In this document: positions 51,979 through 61,140 of the stretch, in pieces
Position numbering within the stretch: position 1 is the stretch's first letter
Layout of the letters: every line of letters begins with the position of its first letter
Assembly (NCBI GenBank): GCA_905221605.1
Contig: CAJNDS010000735.1
Location: 262,001-326,000 of the forward strand
Origin: Symbiodinium natans
Lineage: Eukaryota > Sar > Dinophyceae > Suessiales > Symbiodiniaceae
DNA length: 64,000 nucleotides
Direction of reading: 5' to 3'
Notes under the pieces: generated by a model
What the model was told of the DNA's origin: nothing
Seen by the model: the letters and a program-made list of their open reading frames with translations, nothing else
Database searches by the model: none
Made by a program: the position numbers and the translations under genes

Positions 51979-52334
51979 GGTAAACCCTAAACCCTAAAAC
52001 CCTAAAACCCTCAAACCCTAAAACCCTAAAACCCTAAAACCCTAAAACCCCAAAACCCTAAAACCCTAAAACCCTAAAACCCCAAAACCCAAAAACCCAA
52101 AAACCCTAAACCCTAAACCCTAAAACCCTAAAACCCTAAAACCCTAAAACCCTAAAACCCTAAAACCCTAAACCCGAAACCCTAAACCCGAAACCCTAAA
52201 CCCGAAACCCTAAACCCTAAACCCTAAACCCTAAACCCTAAACCCTAAACCCTAAACCCTAAACCCTAAACCCTAAACCCTAAACCCTAGACCCTAAACC
52301 CTAAACCCTAAACCCTAGCCCTAAACCCCAAATC
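51979..52334 (-). repeat. CCCTAAAA array merging into CCCTAAA tract
   Basis: Eight-base units CCCTAAAA (51979-52166) give way to CCCGAAACCCTAAA steps and then regular CCCTAAA (about 52200-52334). A slipped unit length has been amplified locally. Confidence 0.9.
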
Positions 52335-52364
52335 CTTCACGCCTGCGCCCGACGTGCGCAGCAG

Positions 52365-52397
52365 GGCGCCTCTTGGCCGCTGCAGGGCAGCCGCGAG
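52365..52397 (+). CDS. Unassigned exon candidate
   Basis: Between gtgcgcagcag and a GC donor (gccttc) the frame reads GASWPLQGSRE, with AG/G at both borders. Flanked on both sides by telomere-like tracts. Possibly the second half of a PPR (W..LQ). Confidence 0.35.
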
Positions 52398-52522
52398 GCC
52401 TTCCCCCAACGGTCCCTTTTTTTGGTTTAGGGTTTAGGGTTTAGGGTTTAGGGTTTAGGGTTTAGGGTTTAGGGTTTAGGGTTTAGGGTTTAGGGAGTTT
52501 AGGGTTTAGGGGGCTCTTTGCT

Positions 52523-52676
52523 GGGACCCAGAGTAGGCCCCCATTCCCTTTCCTTTTTGTTGTTAGGGTTTGGCGTTTAGGGTTTAGGGCTTATTCCCTT
52601 TCTCTCTTCCCTCATCAAGCCCGTTGAAGCCAAGAAAGGGCACCCTTTTTGCACCTAGGGTTCCTCTTGGGTCTCG
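52523..52676. mobile_element. MITE-like element with telomere-like insert, family TAGGACCCGG
   Basis: Both ends are recognisable (GGGACCCAGAGTAGGCCC, CCTCTTGGGTCTC), but TTTAGGG-type units (52563-52590) interrupt the left half, making it about 40 bases longer than intact copies. Confidence 0.7.
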
Positions 52677-53510
52677 TTTGTTTGACGGGACTGGTAAAAG
52701 CACACGGCCCATTCAGACCGCGATGAGGGTTTACCAATTGCTCAAGAACCCCCCCCCCCTCCCAAAAAAAAACAAAAAAGAAAAACAAAACAACAATAAA
52801 CATAATAACGCCCATATTGCCCTTATCAGGAAGAAAATGCTTTTACTTTTTGGGGGGTTCTTTTACCAAATGGTAGTTTAGGGCCTCTTCGTCTTCGAGG
52901 CCAGATGCCTTTCGCTCGGTGGGAGAACCCCCGGGACTGGGACTTGGTTGCTACGGGTAGGGTTTCAAGCTAAACCCTGAACCCTGAACCCTAAACCCTG
53001 AACCCTAAACCCTGAACCCTAAACCCTAAACCCTAAACCCTAAACCCTAAACCCTAAACCCTAAACCCTAAACCCTAAACCCTAAACCCTAAACCCTAAC
53101 CCTAAACCCTAAACCCTAAACCCAAGTACGGTTATCACCAGTCCTAGAACACACAGTCGATGAGTCTTTAACTTTGAGGGTCGCTCCCTCCCACTTTCAG
53201 TCACGCCCTCAACCTGCAGGAGGGCAGCGGGGAAAACCCTAAACTCTAAACCCTAAACCCTAAACCCTAAACCCTAAACCCTAAACCCTAAACCCTGAAC
53301 CCCAAAAGCCTTTCTGAAAGCCCCCCCCCACCCCCCCCCCAAGCCCCGGAGCCATGAGAGTCCTTGTTCGTCCCGACACCCCACATCTTAAACCCCTAAA
53401 AGGCCCTACACCTTAAACCCCAACCCCAAGGATCCGTTTGTGGGTTTAGGGTTTAGGGTTTAGGGTTTGGGGTTTGGGGTCTGGGGTCTGGGGTTTGGGG
53501 ATTAGGGTTT

Positions 53511-53590
53511 GTATAGTATACACTTGGGCCTTAAAGGGGTTGCTTTAGGGGCCAAGCCTTATCTATATATAGGTACATGGATCCTGAGAC
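53511..53590. mobile_element. MITE-like palindrome, family GGGTCCATGTACC (partial)
   Basis: Right part and inner pair of the family (CACTTGGGCCTTAAAG ... GGGGCCAAGCC ... AGGTACATGGATCC). The left terminus is replaced by a TTTAGGG tract. Confidence 0.65.
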
Positions 53591-53663
53591 CCTAAGCCCT
53601 AAACCCTAAACCCTAAATGCTAAACCCTAAACCCTAAACCCTAAACCCTAAACCCTGGTGCGA

Positions 53664-53699
53664 GGCGCTGGTGCGGCTGGAGCTTCGTCTGTCCCGGCG
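53664..53699 (+). CDS. PPR-like exon candidate, second repeat half
   Basis: After ggtgcgag the frame reads ALVRLELRLSRR before TAG. Together with the preceding TGGTGCGAG (WCE) it matches QWQEALALLEEMRR, and the exon start resembles exon 13 of the main chain (AG/GCGCTGGTG). A 5' partner was not found. Confidence 0.4.
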
Positions 53700-55338
53700 G
53701 TAGCTAAACGCTGGCGGCCTTCGACCTACGATGTTCTTTCTGCATGTTGGGGTTTAGGGTTAGGGTTTAGGGTTTAGGGTTTAGGGTCTAGGGTTTAGGG
53801 TTTAGGGTTTTGGGTTTTGGGTTTAGGGTTTTGGGTTAGGGTAGGCTTTCCTTTGAGTTTAAGATGGACCTTGAGTCTATCGACTTGTATACCTTGAGCC
53901 TATTTCTTCTACATTGGAGCCGCAGGTATGTACCACATAGGCGCATGGACCATCCCCTAGGGGCAACGAAAAGGATGCTTTTCAACTTTTATTTCCTTGG
54001 GTTTTGGGCCAGTAAGAAATATCTTTATAGGGTTAGATTCCCTAACTCCATCATTCAGGGCCCGTGGCTTTCGAAGTGGCATTGGTTTATCTGCGTAACC
54101 TTTCTTTGGGTTGGGGAGCCCTAAACCCTATACACTAAACCCTAAACCCTAATAGGGTCAAAGTGGGTCGACAGTGGACTCCCCTGGCAGGTAGACCTTG
54201 AGTCCTTACCAACCCCCGCGCCCCCCCCTCTCTCCCCAAAGCCCAAAGCCCTCGACCTACCTAGAGTCTCCTCGTACCTTTACATACGGCAGTGGGTTCG
54301 GTTTCTTAGTTGTTGGTAGCCCAGCGGCACCCTAACCTTTGTTTGTTTTTTGGTTATGGGTTCCTTTACAATACGGTTACTGGGTTACTAGGAGTTGCTC
54401 GGCATTAGAAGTCAAAGCTTCAGTCTAAGAAAGTTCAACATGCCCCAAACCCATACCCCTTACCATGCCCCCTAATATCTTTTCAGGGTATGCCCAAGGG
54501 TTATGTTGAATTTAAACCCTAAACCCTAAGCCCTAAACCCTAAACCCTAAACCCTAAACCCTAAAAGCCCGAAGCCTTGAAAGTTAGATTCAGGCCTCAG
54601 GAAACCCGTAGGTCCAAGGCTGCCAAAGGAGCGAAGGACTGGAGGGGCCCGGGCGTTGCAGCCGCATGGAGCCTGAAGAGGTGTGTCGAGTTTAGGGTTT
54701 AGGGTTTAGGGTTTAGGGTTTGGGGTTTAGGGTTTGGGGTTTGGGGTTTAGGGTTTCGGGGTTTAGGGTTTAGGGTGTAGGGTGTAGCAAGGTCCAGGGT
54801 TTCCAGGTGTTGTTTAGGGTTTTGGATTTAGGGCTTTAGAGGTTGACATTCGTACGAGGTTCTGTGCTTCAGGGGTGTGCGGTGTTCTGGGTTTGGGGTT
54901 TTGGGTGTAGGATTCATGGGCTTAGGATTTAGGGTTTAGGGTTTGGGGTTATAAGTAGGGTGAGAAGTATGGGAACTCTACTGATAACCTGAAGAAGCGT
55001 ACTTGCAACCCTACCTATAGCTACCCATGAACCTCCAAGTAGGGTTCAGGGTTCAACCCTAAACCCTCAACCCTAAACCCTAAACCCTAACCGATAGGCA
55101 TGTCGAGCTTTCAGGTTCAATCAGTGTTCAGGGGCCGTTTAACTTGCTTTCAGGGTTCAGTCTGCGTTGCAACAGGCCGAACACCCGAAAAGTACGCCCG
55201 AAGCCCTCAACCCTAAACCCTAAACCCTAAACCCTGAACCCTAAACCCTAAACCCTAAACCCTAAACCCTAAACCCTAAACCCTAAACCCTAAACCCTAA
55301 ACCCTAAACCCTAAACCCTAAACCCTAAACCCCCCAAG
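53700..55338. other. Spacer with weak PPR-like piece
   Basis: Tracts at 53749-53845, 54505-54565, 54690-54785 and 55205-55333, a palindrome at 54950-55044. At about 54617-54675 a frame reads AKGAKDWRGPGVAAAWSLK, loosely like CEKGGQW. The frame 53864-54124 is unsupported. Confidence 0.4.
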
Positions 55339-55425
55339 CTGCTCGAAGCGCTCAGCCCCGAACCGGTCTGCACCGCTGAAGCTCTGACTTCAGTGTGCTC
55401 GCTGTTTGCAGCCGACTTTCCGGAG
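55339..55425 (+). CDS. Exon candidate, possibly PPR
   Basis: After a CCCTAAA tract ending ccccccaag the frame reads LLEALSPEPVCTAEALTSVC and SLFAADFPE. LLEALSPEPV resembles LLEEMRRAGL and the remainder could be a divergent next helix. The donor is unclear; CCCCAAACCC-type units follow within ten bases. Confidence 0.45.
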
Positions 55426-55669
55426 CTAAACCCCAAACCCCAAACCCTAAACCCTAAACCCTAAACCCTAAACCCCAAACCCCAAACCCTAAACCCTAAA
55501 CCCTAAACCCTAAACCCCAAACCCTAAACCCCAAGCCGCCTTGAACCCCGCAAAACCAATCCGTCACAGCATTCCCAAAGGGTATGTTGCGGAGAGGTGG
55601 TCGGTTCCCAGCAAGGCCCAGAGCACTTCTTTGGGATCCTTTTAGATTGACTAGGACCTTATCCCCTTT

Positions 55670-55790
55670 TTTGTTTAGGGTTTAGGGTTTAGGGTTTGGG
55701 GTTTGGGGCCGTTTGGGGTTTGGGGTTTGGGGTTTGGGGTTTGGGGTTTGGGGTTTGGGGTTTGGGGTTTGGGGTTTGGGGTTTGGGGAG
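55670..55790 (+). repeat. GGGTTTG variant array
   Basis: After a few TTTAGGG units the array consists of about 14 copies of TTTGGGG, ending at a MITE-like element. Confidence 0.9.
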
Positions 55791-55791
55791 A

Positions 55792-55886
55792 CTAGGACCC
55801 AGAGTAGGGCGCCTCTAAACCCGAAACCCTAAACCCTAAACCCTAAACCCTAAACCCCTTTTTCCCTAGGTTTCTCTTGGATCTAG
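55792..55886. mobile_element. MITE-like element with CCCTAAA insert, family TAGGACCCGG
   Basis: Left end CTAGGACCCAGAGTAGG and right end TAGGTTTCTCTTGGATCTAG enclose a CCCTAAA tract (55814-55858) in place of the usual middle. A TTTGGGG-type array (55688-55790) abuts the left end. Confidence 0.7.
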
Positions 55887-56148
55887 CTGAAGCGCCTACC
55901 AGTAGAGTAGGCCTTTATACTGGCCTCTAGCTTTTGACGTCCGTCTTCTGCCCTTGGTTATCGGGTAGGCTTGACCCTAAACCCTAAACCCTAGGCCCTA
56001 AACCCTAAACCCTGAACAGTTGCAAATTTTACCCCTATCAGCTGCTGGAATGGGAGATGTCACAGAACTGTAGGCATTAGCTGACGCGATTGTCTTCGAA
56101 ATGCAATGGCCTTCCATAAATGGCAGCTTCGGGGCTTGCTCAGCACAG

Positions 56149-56583
56149 TTTAGGGTTTAGGGTTTAGGGTTTAGGGTTTAGGGTTTAGGGTTTAGGGTTT
56201 AGGGTTTAGGGTTTAGGTTGCTAATAGCAAGGGCCGACTTGTATCTACTCAACCTGCCTTCGGGAGTTGCGCACCCCCTAAACCCACCCTCCCCCTCTAA
56301 AGTTCTGGGTAGGCCCTTGGGACATCTTATATTTTCCCTTTTTGGGTTTAAGAGGACCCTAAACCCTAAACCCTAAACCCTAAACCCTAAACCCTAAACC
56401 CTAAACCCTAAACCCTAAACCCTAAATCCTGGTTGGGTTTAAGAGGATCACATTCAGATTTGTTTCAGAGGGTCTTTTTACGGGCCATCCCAGAGTGCCC
56501 CGAACGCCTTATAAAGCCCCCCAAGATCAAGCAGGTGGCGGTTTGGAGGGTCATTTTCTACTACTTGCTTAAGAAACCCCCCC

Positions 56584-56614
<31 letters not shown>

Positions 56615-57164
56615 AAAAAAAAATGAAAAAATAAAAAAATGAATAAAAATGAATAGTTAAAAAATATTAAAAGCCATGAGCCATATTCTTCTAAGGTAAT
56701 CCAGGGCTGATTCTCTTTCATCTTTTGGGGTTCTTAAGGCAAGTAGTACTTTAAGGGTTCAAGGGATCATTCTTCCACATCCGGGCCGACGGGAACCGCC
56801 TTGGACAGCCTCACAGCTGCAGTTTGCTGCTGCTGTGCCATTCTTTTTCAGAACATCCTCCCCAGAGACTCCAAAACCCCTTAATCAAGGAATATACCTT
56901 AAATTATAATAGGAACCCTAATATGATTTAAGGTATATTCCTTAATTAAGGGGTTTTGGAGTCTCTGGGTCCTTCCCGGACCTTGAAGGCCAAAGTGATG
57001 CCAATGGCTAGGTTACGCTGACTCAACCACCAAACAGCCCATAGAACCTAAACCTTCAACCCCCAGTGCTAGGTCGTGTGTCTGACGCCCTAAACCCTAA
57101 ATCCTAAACCTTAAGCCCTGACCCCCTAAACCCTGAATCCCTACCATTCCCTACCTCTTTGCAG
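56149..57164. other. Spacer: tracts, C/A run and palindrome
   Basis: Tracts at 56149-56218 (+) and 56355-56428 (-), a C run and A run (56577-56623) and the palindrome 56861-56969. No coding piece supported; the frame 56433-56642 ends in the C/A run. Confidence 0.6.
56861..56969. mobile_element. Near-perfect palindrome, family AAGGAATATACCTT
   Basis: CCCAGAGACTCCAAAACCCC at the left and its exact complement GGGGTTTTGGAGTCTCTGGG at the right; the inner arms TTAATCAAGGAATATACCTT / AAGGTATATTCCTTAATTAA are nearly perfect. Relatives at 20763-20930 and 61998-62100. Confidence 0.85.
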
Positions 57165-57239
57165 CACATTTGAGCAGCTGCCCATCCTTTTCCTCGACGT
57201 GCCACTGCCTATACGCTCCAACTCACCTCGAGCTCCCAG
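57165..57239 (+). CDS. Unassigned exon candidate
   Basis: After ctctttgcag the frame reads TFEQLPILFLDVPLPIRSNS and PRAPS. An internal GT (gtgcca, after LFLD) could be the true donor. No family recognised. Confidence 0.35.
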
Positions 57240-57270
57240 TTCAGATGACCCTTCCCCAGGATGCCAAATA

Positions 57271-57372
57271 CAAGGGTAGGCTTGAAAATATTTTTCCATT
57301 CTGATTCCCCTTGGTCCCCTATAAAATCCTTAAGGCCCTTGAAAATTGAAATTTTATTGGGCCCCCAAACCT
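57271..57372. mobile_element. MITE-like element, family GGGGTAGGTTTG
   Basis: Ends AGGGTAGGCTTGAA / GGGCCCCCAAACCTACC. A relative lies at 13633-13743 (GGGGTAGGTTTGAA / CCCCCCAAACCTACCCC). The open frame 57261-57536 crosses it and is not taken as a gene. Confidence 0.65.
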
Positions 57373-57971
57373 ACCTCAGAATGGTACCCATCTTCCTCTT
57401 CTTGGTACCCTCAGCAAACACCGAAGGTCCAACTAATAATCCCAGTGTAACCCCAATAAATGTTCCATCAAATATTGGGGTTTATGGTGCTTGGGGGGTT
57501 GATAGGTTAACCCTCGGGCTCCAAGCATACAAATAATACCTACATTGGGTTGAAAGTCTGTAAATAATACCTACTTTGGGCTAGTTGGAGCCTTAGGTTA
57601 AAGAGCCCCAAAACCTTGAATCCTCAGCCTACTGGACTGGGTTTGGTTCCCGGATGCACGAATTGAAATCCCGTCAAGCCAAGCAATGGTCCCTAAACCC
57701 TAAACCCTAAACCCTAAGTTCTTAGGCATGCATGTGATTGGTGTTTAGGGCTTAGGGCTTCATGCGGCCCGATGTTATGAGAGCCCTCGTGTGGCAAAGA
57801 GGAGCCAACAAGGTCTTACCACAGAGCCTCAGCGATTGTTCAGCCAAGAGTTCTTCGCAGCTGAAGGCTGCCTACCCAAAACGCCAGGGTCTAGGGTATA
57901 GGATTCAGGGTTTAGGGTTTAGGGTTTAGGGTTTAGGGTTTAGGGTTTAGGGTTTAGGGTTTAGGGTTTAG

Positions 57972-58066
57972 GGGAGCAACTTCGCCGGATGCCAGGCTTG
58001 GAACTCTTTCCCTCCTTGTTGTGGAAGCGGCTGGGCGCAGGGGAGATTGAGCCCTCGGAGCTTCAA
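57972..58066 (+). CDS. Unassigned exon candidate
   Basis: Starting at the end of a TTTAGGG tract (tttag/GGG) the frame reads EQLRRMPGLELFPSLLWKRL and GAGEIEPSE. Protein-like, Leu-rich helical. The donor (GC in ggagcttc) is a guess. A half MITE-like copy follows directly. Confidence 0.45.
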
Positions 58067-58104
58067 CTAGGACCCGGAGTAGGCCCCTATTCCCTTTTTT
58101 TGTT

Positions 58105-59700
58105 TAGGGTTTAGGGTTTAGGGTTTAGGGTTTAGGGTTTAGGGTTTAGGGTGTCGGGTGTAGGGTGTAGGGTGTAGGGTTAAGTGTAAGTAGGACCCGG
58201 AGTAGGCCCGTATTTACTTTTTTAGGGTTGGAGTTCCCCTAGAACCCCCTTCAAACCAAAAAGAGTACCCTTTTCATTCCTAGGTTAATCCTGGGTCTAG
58301 TCAACCAATGCCAGACCTCAAGGCCAGGATCGAAACCTTCCCAAAAAAAAAAAAATATATATATATATATATACATATGTAGAGGTGCATGGGTGTTTGT
58401 TATTCCCTGCACAAGTGTTTTGTTATTCCCTTTAATCCCCTCTCTCTCTATATATATATACATATATATATATATGTGTGTGTATCGTTTTTAATACCCT
58501 TAATCCCCTATACAATCCCTATCAAGGCATTTTCTTTTTAATGGCCCCCCAACCCTAAACCCTAAACCCTAAACCCTAAACCCTAAACCCTAAACCCTAA
58601 CCCACGAAGCCTGACATGCCAGTAGAAACCCGAACCCGAAACCCTGCACGTGAGTCGGCACCCTGAACCCCGATGAACTTTGAAACAAACTGCACACCCC
58701 CATAAGCCCAAAACCCCTATAAGCCCTCAACCCTAAGCCCTAAACCCTCACACCCTAACACCCTGAAATCCCGATAAATCCTAAATCCCCAACAACTACA
58801 CCCTAACGGAGGAGCTAAACCCTAAACCCCTAAACCCCTACAACCCCCCTACACCCTAACGGAGGAGCACCCAGTGCCCTGCAGTGCAGCCAGGGGCCAG
58901 ACCAGTCGTGTCTCCATCACGCAGATGGCGAGTTCAGGCCTCCGAAAGACTAGGGTTTAGGGTTATAGGGTTTAGGGTTTATAGGGTTCAGGGTTCATGG
59001 TTTAGGGTTTAGGGTTAGGGTTGAGGGTTTAGGGTTTAGGGTTTAGGGTTCAGGGTTTAGGGTTTAGGGTTCGGGTTTAGGGTTTAGGGTTTAGGGTTTA
59101 GGGTTTAGGGTTTAGGGTTTAGGGTTTAGGGTTTAGGGTTTAGGGTTTAGGGTTTAGGGTTTAGGGTTGTTGGCCTTTTCGGGCTTTGTAGGGTTTACAG
59201 CTTTAGATCGGTTGTGGTGCCCTTCATGGCTTCATAAGGTTTTAAGCTTTTGGTTTTGAGTTTTGCGGCAGCTCTTATCGGGGTGAGTATGCGGAGCCAA
59301 TGGGGGGGTGTTAGTGATGTTAATGGTTGCCCCTGGTAGGTTTATGGTTGAGGGTCTAGGGCTTAGGGTATAGCGTCTACATGTTCACACAGCGTCCACA
59401 CATGCCCAAGCGGTGCGGGTTTCTTCGGGGCCGCTCCCTGTAAAGTTGCTCGTCATCTGCGTTTGGTTGAGCGCCCCAGACTTATTCTCCGGCGGGTACA
59501 AAGAGATGCCGCGAGCAAAAAGTGTTTGGTCGATTGCTATATGCATTAAAAAACACTAACAACCTTGCAGGGTTATCTAGGACCCAGAGCAGGCCCCCTT
59601 ATTCCCCTTTTTTGAGGGCTTCGGTTCGCTTCTAAGCCGCTTTCAACCCAGAAATGTACCTCTTTTGTTTTGTTTTAGGTGGTCTAGGTTTTTTCAGGGT
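58105..59700. other. Spacer dominated by telomere-like tracts
   Basis: Tracts at 58105-58153, 58551-58601, 58700-58780 (degenerate) and 58951-59167 (long, with TTCAGGG and TTATAGGG variants); AT microsatellites at 58354-58376 and 58450-58475. A repeated ACACCCTAACGGAGGAGC occurs at about 58798 and 58850. Confidence 0.6.
58191..58299. mobile_element. MITE-like element, family TAGGACCCGGAGTAGGCC
   Basis: Full copy, TAGGACCCGGAGTAGGCCC to GGTTAATCCTGGGTCTA. A half copy that ends in a TTTAGGG tract lies just upstream (58069-58104). A third diverged copy is at 59578-59690. Confidence 0.8.
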
Positions 59701-59735
59701 AGGCCGAAGGGGTGACTCATGAATCATGACACGGA

Positions 59736-59765
59736 CCGTCGTCGTCGTCGTCGTCGTCGTGGTGG

Positions 59766-59834
<69 letters not shown>

Positions 59835-59919
59835 TCGTCGTCGTCGTAGTAGTAGTAGTAGTAGTAGTAGCAGCAGCAGGAGTAGCAGGAGTAGCAGGAG
59901 TAGCAGTAGTAGCAGTAGC

Positions 59920-60011
<92 letters not shown>

Positions 60012-60018
60012 CAGTAGC
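59736..60018 (+). repeat. Triplet microsatellite CGT/CCTCGT/AGT
   Basis: CGT units pass into CCTCGT (59773-59832), CGT, then AGT with AGC islands (59848-60018). The frames here (Arg-Pro, Ser, Val or Leu runs) are low-complexity translations. The frame continues past the repeat to 60252 as Asn/Lys-rich sequence from a degenerate triplet and is not taken as a gene. Confidence 0.95.
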
Positions 60019-61100
60019 ATCAATAGTAACATGAAGAATAACCGTAAAAATGACAATAATATGAATAATAGGAGTAGTAATCCTTGTAAAAATCGTGGCA
60101 ATAGTAAGAATAGTAAAACGGTAATGACTGTCAAAATAGAAATATCCGTAATAATGGAGATTACATTCGGTACAATAGTCGCGTTAGCCTCTTGCACTCA
60201 AACCGCTCGTCCAAGCCCTCGCGCCCCAAGAACCCTAAACCCTAAACCCTAAAGCATCCTCAAGCTCTGCCTTTGATTCTCGGCCTCTTGCAGCCATTTG
60301 ACGAGGTCAGGGCTTTCCGTGTGACGTAGCGAAGGGGGTCTTGAGCTCGATGGCTTTGAAGCCAAGACGCTGCCCCATGTTCGGCGTCCAAACTTTTCGC
60401 CAACCCAGTTCTCTTTTTGCTCCTAAACCCTAAGCCGAAACGTCATTTACAGACATGTTGTGAGGTAGGGCCATAAGGCTCGAAAGGGTCAGGCCCTGTA
60501 GTTATCAGGTTGGTGGTTTACGGCATGTCTCGGTTTTTAGGGCTTTAGGTTAGGGTTCCGTCATTCAATTTTTCGATGTGAGGGAATTAGGGACTTCGAG
60601 TTTTAACTTTCCCTGACACTCCCTGCTTGAGCCTAGCATGGCGGAGGGCGCAGACAAGGACGGAGCTACAATTTGTTGGTCTTCTCAACTATAGAACACC
60701 AGAAGCCCCCAAATCCCATAAGCCCTAGAGTCAACCTGATGACCTTAAGCCCTGAATCCCATGACCCCCCATAGAGCCCGACGAGCCCTAGAAACCCGAA
60801 TGTAGGGCCTGAATAATTAGAATTAGGGTTTTGGGGGTTATGCTAGTATAATTACACAGGGACCACAGGGGAAGATTATTAGCAACCCTAAACCCTAAAC
60901 CCTAAACCCTAAACCCTATATGTAGTTATTCCGACCCCTATATGCTCGGTTTATCAGCGACTCGCAGTGCGAGCATCGTTTGCCTTAGGACTTGGGGCTT
61001 AGGAGGGTGTACAAAAGCGTTGCAGATTATACACACACACACACAGGTACAGTTGCATATATACAAATACATAAATAATTTGATAAATAAATAAATATAC

Positions 61101-61140
<40 letters not shown>

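Larger units (their letters stand above)
52424..53640. other. Spacer: telomere-like tracts and MITE-like copies
   Basis: Tracts at 52424-52512 (+), 52973-53125 (-), 53231-53297 (-) and 53440-53500 (with GGGTTTGG variants), C runs and the elements at 52523-52676 and 53511-53590. No exon supported. Confidence 0.6.

Noticed and set aside
57261-57536. 91-codon frame
   Set aside because: It runs through a MITE-like palindrome and ends in unique AT-rich sequence without domain similarity.
59719-60252. 177-codon frame and its antisense partners
   Set aside because: Triplet microsatellite translated in several frames; low complexity, no splice signals.
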